From Prorocentrum cordatum (lineage: Eukaryota > Sar > Dinophyceae > Prorocentrales > Prorocentraceae): a DNA stretch of 64,000 bases. Of the stretch, positions 22,201 through 36,200 are shown in pieces (position 1 is the stretch's first letter; each line of letters opens with the position of its first letter). The notes beneath the pieces are model-generated. The model was not told the origin of the DNA and searched no databases. It saw only the letters and a program-made list of their open reading frames with translations. The stretch lies in NCBI GenBank assembly GCA_963575745.1, contig CAUYUJ010003603.1, positions 124,001-188,000 on the forward strand. Direction: 5' to 3'. The translations under genes were made by a program, and so were the position numbers.

Positions 22201-25200
22201 GTCGCCAGCTGGACCAGCGCGGCTGAATACACTTGTGGGCTGCGGCTGCACCGTTCCAGAGGCTCCGAGTATACCAGCTGAGTTACCTCCCACTTGGAAT
22301 GGAAAACATCTCGGCGCTCCTGTATGTTTTTCTTTTGAAGGAACTGCAGATGAGGCCAACGGCTGCTAGGATTCTGGGCGACGCGGATACCTCATCTATC
22401 GCTGCGCCAAGGACGACTTCAGCTGCATTAGCAATGAACTCGCCGAGAAACAGCTATCCGCATAGGACAGCGGGCACGTAGTGGTCAATCATATCAACAA
22501 GGCTTTCGCCGAACATCAAGACCTCGGGGTGCCAAAGGCATTTGAGAAGCTGCTTTATTCGGATGCTACGAAGCGCATTCGAGATGAATATCGCCCCAAC
22601 GACATCGCTCGCAAGCGAGTGCTTTCCCAAGAATCCGAGAAGCATGTCAGTCGACCATCCGAGTTGCGTGGATCTATGCTTCCCAGAAAGTCCAAGCTCA
22701 ATGACGCCGCTTGTGATATTACGATTTTGCGTTGGTCAGTGAGAAGCTTCGTAAGCTGGAACGCTCATTGCCCCCAGGAAAGGCTGCCATCGCATCCATG
22801 GAATGAGTTCTCCGTTGCATGCCATTGGCTACCAGGGAGGCGAAGGAGGGCATGTTGAACGGGAGTCTGATCACGAGGGCGTTCATATGATTTGCCGCGC
22901 AACGGTCGTTGTCTACCTTGCCAGAGGTCCACGAGGAGGACAGGGTTTTGAACGCCGGTTACAGTCGAGCCCGACAACGTTTGCACAATCGGAAGCTTCG
23001 GCGAGGCATCTCCATGCAGTCTCCTCCGAAAGGCAAGTTCAATGGCTCCTGCAAGGGAAAGCGTCGAGCGGGTGGGGGGCAGCGGAGTGGACGCGCTCGA
23101 CCGATGCGTCGGGCCAATAACAGGCCGACGAGTCGCTCGAAGCGCGCCCGACGCGGGAAGACGGGGCGCTGGGCTCGAGACTGCGCGTGCGAGCCACGCC
23201 AGCGAGGGGGGCGACGACGGGCAGGCTTCGGTGTGTTTTTTTTTTTTTTTTTTTTGTCAAACTACCTCTCTTGAAGCAGACGCTGCGCCACAGGACGCCT
23301 GTCAAGAGGAAGATGCGACGCTGCCAGAAGTCAGTCATGTTGCCGTCGGTGCTTTCGCGACAGCGGACAACGCTGGGAGGGCCTCCATCGGACGCCAGTT
23401 TCAGGTGGGCTTCGGTTTGGTGGGCGCTGGAGCTCAGCGTGGAGTCTGCGGCAAAGGCCAGTTGAGAAAATAATGATATCTGTGATATACTTATGGCCTG
23501 AAGCCCGTCCAGGCATCGACTCTTGAGATGGACGCCGTGGGCGTCGGCGAATCTACGCAGTTTCTCTCCGGTCGGACCTTGCCTCTCGGCGTGGCGAAGA
23601 ACTGCGGTCCCTTCTCAGCGCGCTTGATGGCAATGGGTGCGCCACTTCTGCTTCCAGTAGATGCCCGGGCAGCTCGGCGCGGCCCCCGGCCTGCCAGGGG
23701 GCGTCGTCGCTTCGGGGGCACTCGACGGCAGTCGGTCGAGGGCGTGCGAAGTCGGCACAGGCAGACGCACAGTGCTCAATATATGTGATGCCCCGACGAT
23801 GGTCGGCAGAGGAAGGAGAACATCACGACCGCATTTCCGAATATTCGGGGGCATTGCCAAGTTGCGGGTCCTGAAGATGCCGCGTTCTACGTGAATCCGC
23901 AGGCCTCTTCGGCTCGAAACAGTTTGTCTCAGCCGACTGCCGCCCCCCCGGACATCTCTCGCGACGTCGGTCCGCGCGGGGGGCGTCATCGCCGAGACGG
24001 GGCCGCAGGCGGAACGCCGTTCGAACGCCGCGAGGCCTGGTCAGCCCTGATGACTCCAGAGGAGCGGGCGCGGAGATGATACCACCTGCGCCTCAACCTT
24101 CTGGCCGCTTTGGACTACGTGGCCACAGAGCGCCGCGCGGAAGCGCGCATCGGCGCGAACGCCTACGAGAGCTTGCTCGGGAAGGCTGGGGGCATGGACA
24201 GCGACGCCGCCCGGTCCGCGCTTCAGCTTCGGGACCCGAGACCATTCACCCGAGTCTTGAAGAGGGTCGCGTGGGAGTGGTTCGCGGTCGGCGAGAGGCT
24301 GCTACCAGACAGCGCCAACACAAAGAAAACGGCCAGGCTTTGCGCCCCCATCCCGAGAACGCCGCGCGTCGGCGGGGCAACGCCGAGGTCCGCTTGTGGA
24401 CGCGCGACGAATGCCAGACGCGCTGGGCGAAGCACCCTGTCGACGTCTTCTACAGCAAGGCCGCTGCTGATATGACGTCTGCTGGCGCCCTGCTGTCGTG
24501 CATTTTGTCCCCGGAGCACCTGTCTCTGTCAGGTTGGGCAGCTTATTTCTCCAGGCGCTACTAATGCGAGTCTGGCCGGTCCAGTCTTTGGCAAGCGCGC
24601 GGCTGTGCTTGAGGGCACTCCGCGCGGATCATGGCAGCCTGCCGTTCCGCGGGGCTCGCTCGGGGCAGCCGAGGTCCGCCGGCGACAGCGGCGGCAGATT
24701 TTGCGTCGCGTCGGACCGCCATCGCAGCTCGATGGGGACTGCACATGCACGTTGCCTCAGTATCTCAGGCGAAGCAGACCAAGCAGGCACTTGCAGCAAA
24801 TAATGTCTCAGCCCCCCATTGGAGGCAGCTCCTGAATAATGTTGGCCTGGACAAATTCCCTCGGGTGACCTCAGCGCCGAACCTGGCGGCGGCGACGAGG
24901 CACCTGCTCGGCCTGGGGCCGGTCGCGCGCGGCGGGCCGGCTCGCCGATCTCAAGCTTGCCCGCGATAGTGATGGCCACCTTGGCAATCGAGCGTTTGCT
25001 CGACTTCTGAGGCGGGGCGACGCCGAGCCTGCGCGCTGGGTGCTGAAAAAAGACAAGTGCGACGCGTGCGAAGCGCACAAACGACCCTATGCTAGTCGTC
25101 GTGCTGCGGTCCCCAAGTCTGTTCGATTCAATCAGGTTGTTGACGTTGGTTTGATTGGGTCAATGCCATCTGCTGGGGCACATCGTTTCAGTTGGTTGGT

Positions 25201-28200
25201 CATGTGGGGGCAGGGAAGTCAGCTGAGGTAGCATGTCAAGCATATGTGCGCACGTGGGCACGTGCATGTGTCATGCCAGAGGTCGTCGCCGTGGATCCTG
25301 GAACGGAATTCCTGGGAACGTTTGCCGACGACGCGCAAAACAACGGTGCGCGTGCATGTCCGACAGATTTTCGCGTTCCGCGGCAAAACGGTCAAACGGA
25401 GAGGTTGGAAGGGAATGGAAACAACAGTTTCGATTAGCCGCCTATACGGTAGATCCGTACTGTCTATCCGAATGGTACGCTGTAGGAGATTTCTTTCTTC
25501 GTCAGGAACCGTGGCCAGAACCGGGGCTGGGTTTTCACTTTTGCAACGGGTTTTCTGTTTTGCACAACGTTTACCAGCGACGCTGCTCTCCGATGGCCCC
25601 AGTAATCCCAGGTGCCTCTCGACTAATCTGGCGCGAGACTTTCATCGAGCTGAAGACCTGCTCCAAGCAGCCATGAACGCCTTGGACTGTTTTGGATCGC
25701 CGAACGCTCTTACTCCGAAGCCCCCGAGCACGGCACCGCGCTCCCCAAACCTTTACTGAGGGCCAACTCGTGGATGTGTGCGGACAGTGGCGAGTCTCTG
25801 GGCTCTTGGAAATGGCTTGGACTTGGAGTGATTCTCCCACCTACTTCTGACGGTGCTCGGATCCATGTGCGCGCAGCGTTGTGGCGCGCATCGGATGAAC
25901 AGATGCGCAGTGCCACTCAACGCGAGAGCCGAGACATCGAGATGGTCAACCATTACTTCCACGACCTCAAGATTGACCTCGAGCGCACTCGCGGCGCTCG
26001 CCGCTACGTCGACGCTACCAGAAAACAAGCCCAGGTTTCCTGGGGGCGAGCCCTTACACGACCTGGAAGCAGCCGAAGCTGACGGCGTCCTCGACGACGC
26101 AGACTGAGACGTCGATCAGGAGCCGCAACCGTCACTTCCAGACGAGTCTGAAATACAGCCAATGGCTGAAAGTTACGATGAACCTAGACTGGCGCGCACA
26201 GCACCTCAGATTGCTGAGCGACAAGTGCGACCTCGACTGGATGCGGCGTCCGCCGGGCCGCAGAGCGAGCCTGGGTCGCGCCAGACCTCTGCGCCGGGCG
26301 CGCCAGAGGGGTCCTCCAGCGCGACGGTGCGAGGTTCGGGCATGCATTGACCGGCCAATGCGGCATCCTACCTACCACCTCCAGCCCCCACTCGTGTTGC
26401 ATTTGCCGGGTTTCCCTCTGCCGACTAGCTGGTTATTTATTACGTAAACAGCAGCCGCAATGTTCAGGTAACAGATGATGTTGGGAGCGCTCAAGACTCT
26501 TGACATGGCCCACATGCATACAGCCCGCCAGTCATAGGCGGCCTACCCTCTCACTTCGAGATCTTTCTTCATAAAAACGAAACGCGACGTGGGCGAAAAA
26601 AGCAATGTCAATCTTTGACGGACTCAGCCGCAGCCGCTACAAGGAGTGGCCTGGGATGTGCGTTGCAGGGCGTGGCGGCACCAAGGCCGCGCGCGTTCAC
26701 TTTGGGGCCGCCGCGGCAGAAATGCATCGCAAATGCGCCAAACGCGTCGCACCCTCTCGCTGGCGCGACACATAGAAAGACAGAGGTGCCGACTACGACA
26801 ATGACAACAAGCTCACCGACCCCTTGTGCCCAAAAGCTTCGACGCGAAACCGAAGTGGATTATCCGCAGATTCCACGACCCCGACATCGCTGTGCTTTTC
26901 CCGCACTGTGCGTACGCCTTCAACATCGGACGTCCCCCTTGCCGCGCAATGCCTGTCTCCCATCGCGGCCAAGGCCTGGGTCCGCGATGTTAAGTCCGCT
27001 TTTACAAGAGGACTCCGAAACCAGCGGGAATAACCTCTTTTTGTCTCCCCGCCCCTGCGGGTGGCACTCCTGGAGAGCATCGATTTGAAATGTTGGTTAT
27101 GGAACCGCTGACAGAAGTTTATGGATTGGTTTCCAGCCCTCCGGGCTGGCGTAGAAGTTTTGACAGCTTTCCAAAAAACGGTGTTGCTCGCCCTCCTTTT
27201 GCGCCCTGCGTCTCGCTGATGCATGAAACGCTTGATGGGCGCCGCGAGCAATTTTCCGGACCCATCGCCATCGAAACATTTGATTTGTTGGGAGACGGCA
27301 GCGGATATAGATTTGTCGCTGCCATTTCTTGCTTCCGGTAGAGTTTCAAATTCGGAACGTGGACAGAATTCGTGGATGACGCTACCGGGCATGGCGGACG
27401 CACTCTGCGACGACACAGGGATTTCGATGTTGCGATCTCTAAGGCGCAGTATCTGCAGGGCGGGCACGACTTATTGACATGCCACGCGGACGCTGCAAGC
27501 GTTTTGATTTTTCGGCCACGCCAGAAGACACGACGGCAATGCGTTTCTTGAGTGGGAAACTTAATTGGACATGCCGAGGAGGCGTGCCCAACGGTTTTGG
27601 AGATGCGAGATGCGTCTCTCCTGAGCAGCAGTCTGCCATGCTCCAAAGGGGAAGATCCCATCGGGTCGAACGCCGCTCCGAGGCGCCTCAAGGACGCCAA
27701 CGCAACGATCACCATCGCGCAGATATCAGAATTCTTACGTGGCACTCCTACAAGACTGAGCGCGTTGGAGGCCCCACCCTTGCGGTGGACGCCAAAGCCA
27801 TGTCCGAGGCATTATTCGAGGCAGAGTGGGTTACGCCTTGGATTTGCATTGTTAAGGATTTCCGGCATGAGCTTCGAGATCGACGCGCCATGAACCGAGA
27901 AATCGGAGCGACGCCGATCATGGAGCAGAGCCCCGACTTTGATATCGTCACCATGACCGATTCCAAACCATTGTGCGATTGCACCAATCGGGAACAGCTT
28001 GATCCTACAGAGAAGAGAGCAGTTGCAGATATTGCGATTATTCCGAGCTGTCTGGGAAATGTTTGCGGTCAGTGTGTCTGGTTCCCACGCTGACTTAAAC
28101 CCGCGGATGGTTTGCCTAAGTTGAAAGGCGACGCACAGTCCCTACTGCAACTTGCGCAGACGGCAGAATTCCGCACTGCCGGAGACAAGAAAGAAGTGGA

Positions 28201-31200
28201 ACGGAGGACAGCATATTGGCTGGCTACTGGGACACGCAATCCGAGACCGAACCTTGCAGTGATGCTACTCCGACCGACGCCTCATCTTCTCGTGCGTTCT
28301 CGTCCCACACCTCCGAAGCGTTCCGCATCCTCGACTCAGCCCGCGACCGCATCGGCTCTTTCGACGTGCGTGATCCTTTACTGCCTTCCCCGTGAAGCAG
28401 TTGTGGGATCCATGTTATCATTTCGCGATGCGCCGCCGCCTGCAGCGCGCGACTTTGGCTCCGCGGCCGGGGCCCCCCTGGCCCGCGGAGCCATGCCGCC
28501 CAAGGAACCTGAAACAGGATCGTGGTTCAGCCTGTTCAGGCACCCCAATTCAGGAGACGAGCAGGTAGTCTTCGTCGGCGATGAGAAGTTCTACGACTGC
28601 GATGAGCCCTACGACGCGGCGGACGAACAAGGAGGCAACCTCGGGTGGATTCCGGCTGGGGCGGCGGGCGACCCCCGGGCTGGTTCGCGAAGCCGTAAAA
28701 GACAGGCTCTCGCCTCTTCATCCGCCGAAGGCTCAGCATTATTTGCGCCTTGGTTATCCCAGCATGGCTCTCTTCGATCAGCTTCGCGAGAAGATGAGGG
28801 CGGCCGCGGTGCCCGAGATGTACGGGGGCTTTCCTCCAGGGGGCTCTGGAGGAAACGCGACCCGATGTGAGTTTCATTGGCCCCATGGGGTTGGGCGTCC
28901 AGGGAACGTCGGATGTCGATCAGGAGCCGCGCAATCAACGGCGCGAGTCCACCGCTATGCGTAATCCTTACGCTCATTCTCGTTTCCAGAGCTCCAAGGG
29001 CCTTGGCGCCACCGCTCGCGAAGACTCCGAGAGCGACGAGGTGAACTACGCGCCGACGCAGGACATCGATGCTGGTCGTTCCACGCCAGGGACCGAGCGA
29101 AGGCTGAAGCTCCTGGGCACGAGGGCCCTCATTCGCTGCACCGAGAACGAAAACGGTGCCCAGAAGGCGGAGGAGTACATTGACACTCGGCAAGCACGCG
29201 GAGAGTCTTACCCTTCCACTTCCCGTTCTTGCCGGATGGATGCCGTCAGAGTCGCCCCTGGAATAATTTTGCCCCAAGGTCACGCGGCTTTTCCGGGCGG
29301 CCATTGGTCAGAACCTCGAGGCGGAGATGCGCCGATTGTGGATTGTGGCTGATCGCGTGGGGGCACGCGAAGGAAGCCCAGTGTTTCGCAGGCAGGCGAT
29401 GGCCAATCTACGCGCGGAGGCCAAGCATACTCGGGCTGATACTCAAGTCAAGGTCGGCCGAGACACCTGGAACTGAGGCAAGCCGCGAGGACTCTGGTTC
29501 AACGGCGACGCGAGGGGGAGACGGGCCTCACTCGGGCATTAGGGCAGATTGAGGCGTTCGAGACCAGCGTCGCGGAGATTGCGGCTCCGGAAGCGGTTCA
29601 GGGTGACAGGCGGGCCATTCGCAGGAACTTCCGCGTTTTCTCGACCGTTTCTTGGCGAGATCGGAAGCGCATGGATTTACTTGGCCGGAATTAATCAGCT
29701 CTCACAGTCATCCCACATTTCCCACACATGGAACGCTTGGAGCCGCCCCTTTTCAAGAAGATGCTGCGGGCGCGGGTCCACCAGATGAAGTGTGCCTTCA
29801 AGGAGACAAGAGGTTCGCCCTCTCTGCGCGCTGGCCGACCTGGATGAAGTTGCCGAGGGTCAAGGGGGCTTTGAGAGCCGACTGGGCGGAACCTAGGGCG
29901 GTTTGCCGCGCGCCCTCGTCCCCTGACCGAAGATGCGGTCGAAGCTGGGAGGGCTGAGAACGAGAGGCGCCCCGCGCGGCAGAAGAATAAGGGCTAGACC
30001 AAACAGGCAGAGGAAGCCATTGCGGTTTACCCCAGCGGTGGCGATGACGAGCGCGAGGAAGATCACAGCCGCGGATCACTGGGTGGAGCGCCCGGTGATT
30101 ATGCCGCTGGCGGTTCTTTGCAGCAGCCCGAGACGCCGCGCGAAGCCCGTCTGGAAAAGAGGTTTTTGGCCGAAGCAAAAGCGGAGGGGCAGGGAGACGC
30201 CGTCGCTGATCCAGGCCATGTCCGAGTCATGGCCTAAGGCCACTGGTGGGCCCAAGAGATATGCCGCCGCGTCCTCGTCTGCCCAGTTACTTCCTCAGGG
30301 GTCCGTCGGCGACGGCGCGACCACCGACCCAGTCGCTACGACGCAGCCGCGCAGTTCATTGCAAGCACTCCCCAGGCCGAAGTACGTCGGTCGCGGCCGC
30401 CAACAGCGAGGGCAGCGCGTCCACCTTGGCCCACCGTCGAGGCCAGAAGATGGGGTCACCGCCCAAGATCGCCACGCCTGGCGGGATGGTCGATCGGAGG
30501 GACTTGGACATTGCCGAGAAGCAAGATCGGGGGTTTGACTACGCCGCCAGGCTCGCAGCCTGCAGGAAGCTCAGAAAAGAAGTTGGATCGGATGTTCTCT
30601 CAGAGGCCCTGGCGGCGATACCGCTCGAGGAGACGACCGAGCGCCAGCGCGTGAACTACGGGATCCTCTTCGCGGATGATTTTCAAGATCTTGGGCCCCA
30701 AGCGCAGCGCCGCAATGAAGTGGCGCGCCGCGGTTGCGTTGGCGTTTGAGGAGTTCGAGCGGGAGACAGCCACCACGTCTGGGTGGATTTTGATGACCTC
30801 ATCTGCCAGACGATCTTCTTCAGCGGTGTCTACTACCGTTGCCGTGCATTGCAGGCGTGCCATCCAGAAGACGCATCGGGAGATGGCGGAGCTCGAGACG
30901 AGGCACGCTGCGGACGAGAGCATGGGCACCCTTCGACAGAAACAAGGGCTGGAACCGCCGCCTGTCGAATCAGGGCAGGATGGACGTCGGCCCACCGACG
31001 ACCTGTTATAATATTTGGCGCCGAAGAGCCGGGTTCAGCAAACGTCCGAGATGTTGGCCGAGCACTTGGCCGAGATGTTGGCGGTCTGTGACGAATGCAC
31101 AAGGAGCCCCGCGTTTCGCGCGTGGACGAACCTGCTGATGACGAAGCCTGCCAGAGAAGCCGCTCAGATTGCTGGCTCACACAATGCCTTCGATTGAAGC

Positions 31201-33222
31201 GTCGCGGGCAGACTCTTTGAGCATTGCGAGGCGGATCGCGACGACTTAGCGTTGATGGCCCACTTTGCAGGGCGCACAGAAAATGAAACGTAGAGTCGAA
31301 GCACCCACCGCTCACCGCCCAATGGCTCCAGTAGACCTCACCCAGCGGACAAGTTCGCGTGGCGGGACATCGAGGACCCGCCAGTCTGGCCCCCGCTGCG
31401 TTGGAATTCGCCAACATGATGAATGACGACGACCTTCCGAAGATTGGCAAGAAACTCCTGCAGATACACTAGGAAGAGAGAAAGCTAATCAATGACAGCT
31501 GGGGGGAGCTGGCGAGGGGTGGCGATTGGGGGGTCATTTTGGACCAGGCGGGGCGGGCTACGGAAGCGAGCTCCCTGGACCGGCGCGATGAGTTGCCGCG
31601 CCTCTTTGCCAGCTTCCAGGAGGAAGGCCATGGAGGCGCTGAGGGGATTTGTGGGCATTCCTCAACCAGCTGACGAAGCAACTTAGGAAGGCCATGACAG
31701 CCGTCTTGGCCCTCGAGCAATACCGCTCCAACCGACTTCGCCAGTGGAGAATGGCCCGGTTACTCTTGGGCCCGCAGAACTGTGCATCAGCGCGCGCTGG
31801 AAGAAAAGTTGCAAGCTTTCCAAAAGACACCGACGCGCCTTCGAAAAGATGATGAGTCCTGCCTGGGAGACCTGTGCCGAGGTCGACGTGGCGAGGGGCA
31901 ACGTGGTCGATGCTCTTCGCCATTGCGATTGTTTTGGACGCTGTGGCGCTGGAGCTTCACTCTGGGACGTTCAAATTGGAGATGGGTCCAGGTATGCTGG
32001 GGTGCACCTTTCTGCCAGGATCGACGGGCCCTACGAATGTGGTCCGATCGCATGCCCGACAGGACTGTGGTGGCTCATTTGTATGTCTGTGACGAATGTC
32101 AGGGAAATGGCGCGGGGCCTTGCTCCCGCCGGCAGCATCGACTCAGACCTCCACGAAGCGCGCCGCGTCACCACCTTGGCAGCCCTCGCTTCTATCTGGA
32201 GCAAGCAAGGACCCTCTAGCACGGACAACGCCGTCGGAGTTTATTGCGAGGGGGAACGCCGCCGTGGCACTTGCACCCATTATATGATTCACATGTCTTC
32301 TGACGTGGACCTTGAGATGCACCGGTATTCTTGTATCTTTGAGATGCAGGTCGATCGCGAGCGACGGGCGAAGTATCCTGAGGTGCACGCTTGCAAAAGT
32401 GGTGTCAGGATGACGGCAGCACTTGCGCTGCCAAGTCTTGCGTTCTGGATCCACACTACTACGATGAATGAGATTTACGACGAGGTCAAGAAGGAGGAGT
32501 CTGTCTTTCGATGGTACCAGCTGTGGAACCACACGGTCGGGATTTATCTCGCGACGAAGTTTTTCCCAACTACGTTTTCGAGCGCGCGCGCCTACTCGCA
32601 TGACCCGATCGAGGACTCCGACCTGGAGATATCTGGCCTTGGACCCCCTCGTCCCGCACTCGTTCCGAGGTGAGAGCGATGGCGCCCACATAAGACCGTG
32701 GAGCTCAGCGCAGCAGCTCGCGCTTTTTTGGAGTGGACTAGTACTCCCTTCTGGCCGAACAACATTGAGCCGAGGAGCCCCATGATCGAAATGGGGAAAA
32801 TTGCGGGCGAGTCAGGATCCGATTACGGGGAGAAGGTTGACAATCCTTTGGGAGATGTCTCCTAGGGCGCCCAACGGTCTCAGCACTCGCGCGGCTTGCA
32901 TGTCGCGGGTGATTTCGGGGGGACTGCCGAGCCAACGGCATCATGAGTGGCAGTGTCTACAGTGGCTACGACACTTTTAAGACGTTCGCGGTGAGCTGCG
33001 GCGTCGGCTACGGATTCTGCTGAAACAGAGGGGTACGAACTGTGGTTGTGATTCCCATTGCAGCTTCACCTCCTCTTGCGCTTCGCTCTCACCTTCCTTG
33101 CCCTGCCGCTGCTCTGGCTCGCAGGGCCCTTGAGTTATTTGGCGCGCTGGCAGCGGGCGCGCGCGAGCCCCCGTACATGGAAAGAGAACGTGTGTTTTCT
33201 CTCTCTCTCTCTCCCTCTTTTC

Positions 33223-33255
<33 letters not shown>

Positions 33256-36200
33256 CTCTCTCTCTCTCTCTCTTTCTCTAAGCACGGCCCCCCCTATTTA
33301 GAATTTGTGTCTCTGCATTCCATATAGTTATTCCCGTACATCCCACAACTACGCCCACAAGGCTGCTGGGATGATTCGCGAAGTTCCAATCAGGCCGCCT
33401 GCTGGGCCATGTGAATCGCCAGGAACTTTTGGAACTTTATCAACTTTCTCCTTGGACCCATGGGCAGGTTTGTGGATTTGTTTGGCTTCTCGTTGAGCCT
33501 CCTTGCTGTCATCTTTTTGCGGAGCCCACTCGCGGCAGCAAAAGCGGGAAACCCGAACAGGCATTGGGCAGCATCGTTTTGTTGTGATTTTCGCATCTGA
33601 GAAGCTGCCTTGGGAGGCCTCCTGGTCGTTGGCTATTTCAGCCATGCTGCAGCCAACTCGGGCCATCACGGGCTACCGCCCGGACCATATCGGGCTGTGC
33701 TGGTCAATCTTGGGCGGTATTGGACGCCATCTCGGGCTATATTGTGCGACGCTGCCAAATTGTTTTTTTTCTCTGGGCACGATGCATTTCCTCACCGGCC
33801 CGTCCAAAAACGACTACCAGGCAATTTGTCGTGAGAACGGCGATGAGGAAGCATCGGTAACACAAGGACGGGAACACCGTGCAATTCGAAACTGGCCTAA
33901 ACCCATGCAGCCCCCGACAACAGCCAATTGCGAGTTTGTGAGGCTATCGGATGCCTCATGCGGCCCGCTTGGGATGCTGTTTGACATCCTTCGGAACCCT
34001 CTGAACACCGAGTTGGGCGCTATTTTTGTTTTTAGGCATCATTGAGGTCATCGGCCGAACCAGGGGGGCGGTCTGAAGCCGACCCAACCCGGATTACACC
34101 CCGCAGGGGTCACGTATTAAGATTCTCTTTTAGTTGTTTGCAGTTTGGGCCTCTCGTGGCGTGCTTTGTAAGCTCCGTTGCCACCTCGGACCTTCTTGAG
34201 GCGGCATGTGGACATCATCGAGGCAGGGCTGAGGCAGTCTTGAACATCTTCGGATCTTCTTGCACGATCTTGGAGGCCGCCTTGGGCCACATGTAGTGTC
34301 TTGGACGCTCGGACTGGGCGCGCCCCACGCTCCCCTTGTCCAGAACCCCTGGGATGACCTCTCTTAACAAAATGGGTCAACCCCTCTAGTCGGCTTGCGG
34401 CCACGGCACTGGCGTGTGACGCCCTTAAATTGGCTTCGGCAAGGCATGGGAGGCGAGATGCCCTCCAATATAGGCCAACATGATCTTACATAGCCTCCAC
34501 CACGATTCCAAGAGGCCTCCGGACCGCCTCCATGGGGCCTCCGAGGCCACCGCGGAGCTTGCCAAGGACGGTCCCGAGAGGCCAATGTCAGGAGTCTGAC
34601 GTTCGTTTTAAACACATACCCTTTGAGTGTTTCTCTTCTGATGGGCTTTCGAGATTTCAGGAGTAAGATCGCCCAATACAGACAAGACGCTGAAATGACT
34701 GCCACTTTAGGTTCAGGAGGGGCTCCGATATCCAGGTCGTTCCTTAGAGTTTAGGTCGGGGAACCTAATCGTGGTAGAGGTTTGTCGTGTTCAGGAAAAG
34801 CCTTTGCGTTCCCGACTTAGCATTTCTGGTGTGGTAGCACGCTGACTGCAATACCTGTGATACCCCAAGGCGGGCCCAGGAGGAGCCCAAGCCGGCCCCA
34901 GAGGCTCCCAGGGAGGACCCCAAGACAGGCCCGAGCGGGCCCCAGACCTTTCCGAATGTCGAAAAGGCCATCTGGTCAAGAGCCCTTGACACTCACCAGG
35001 CCTTACAGCGGCCCCACGAGGAAATCAAAGGCTCCATCAATCCCCGAGAGAGCCTCAGATAGCCCAAACTTCTTCAGCTGGGCCCCACGAGTACCCTAAA
35101 AGAGCTTCGGAAGAGTCTCAAGAGGTCCACCCGACCCTCACATTCGAGGCGTCGCCCAACAACGATTTTTATATGTGCCTTGTTCTTCACTCCGAGGTTG
35201 GTTACATACAGTCCACAGTTAGAGCGGCGTGGTGTAATGTTGACTTCCCTTGACATGGAGGGCGAACTCCTGGAGTCCCCGGGCGGCAACGGGTCTGGCG
35301 TGGGATGGACCCAAGAGGCCCACAAAATAGCCGAAGGCTACCAGACAAGACAATATTTGCACACGACAAGCCAAGGCAGCCTCCAAGTCGGCGCAAGATG
35401 GTGCCAGGATGCCCCAAGAGAGCCCCCAAAAAGGCCAAAAGCCTTCAAAGCCCGTTTGCGGGCAAGATGGAGGCTCCATACGCCCCAAGAGGACCTCAAG
35501 AAGGCCCCAAGATGGCCCCAAACCACTCCAGATCTTGAATATGCAACTGCCAAGTGATCGTTATTTTATTCATTGTTTTGCCGATCGGCGCGGGCTCCCA
35601 AATCCCCCTCCCAGATCTTGGCTATGTCTTCTCGCCTTTCTTCAGGCAGGTGGAGTCTCCCCCACATAACGCCCCGTCGCAAACAGTCGCACTAAGCAGA
35701 GGTCCTGAGCCAGACCCCCCCCCTTCCCGCCCAATGTCGAAACGCCAAATAACAAAACGCTAACAACTGCCAACAAGGGCCGAACGTAGTTGGCACCAAG
35801 ATGCCCCCGAGAGGCCGCAGGAGGCTCCGTCCGAGAGGTCTCCAGGAAGCCTCCGGGAGCCCCCAAAGCGGCCCCCAAGAGGCACCCAGGAGGCTTCGCT
35901 GGTGATTGTGTTTTTATTTCTTGTTTTGCCGATCGGCGCGGGCCCTCGCACCCCCCCCTTCCCCCCAATGGAGTAGATCCTGGCTGTTTTGGGCGCCTGT
36001 TTCGAGCAGGTGGAGTCTCCCCTCATAGGACGCAGAGTCGCAAACAGCCGCACTACTTAGGCGTAAGGAAAGTGTCCTTGGAAACGCGGAATACCTCCAG
36101 ACGACCCAGACAGGATGCCTAGGCGGCCCCATGGCCCCAAGATGGTTCCACGACGGCCTCAGACGGGCACGACGATGACCTCGGGCCGACCCCAAGAAGA

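Larger units (their letters stand above)
21601..33347 (+). mobile_element. Copia-like LTR retrotransposon, degenerate, in intron 2
   Basis: 11.75-kb element in the sense orientation of the host gene. It has related TG...CA terminal repeats, a primer-binding site, and the domain order gag, integrase, reverse transcriptase, RNase H, which places it in Ty1/copia. Many frameshifts and in-frame stops, and loss of the RT aspartate pair, show it is dead. The LTRs are roughly 80% identical by eye, so it is not young. Flanking 5-mers (ATTAT at 21596-21600, ACTAC at 33348-33352) are not a convincing TSD. About 4.8 kb between RNase H and the 3' LTR is unexplained. Confidence 0.8.

Noticed and set aside
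21596-33352. Target-site duplication ATTAT/ACTAC around the LTR element
   Set aside because: Only three of five bases agree; not distinguishable from chance.
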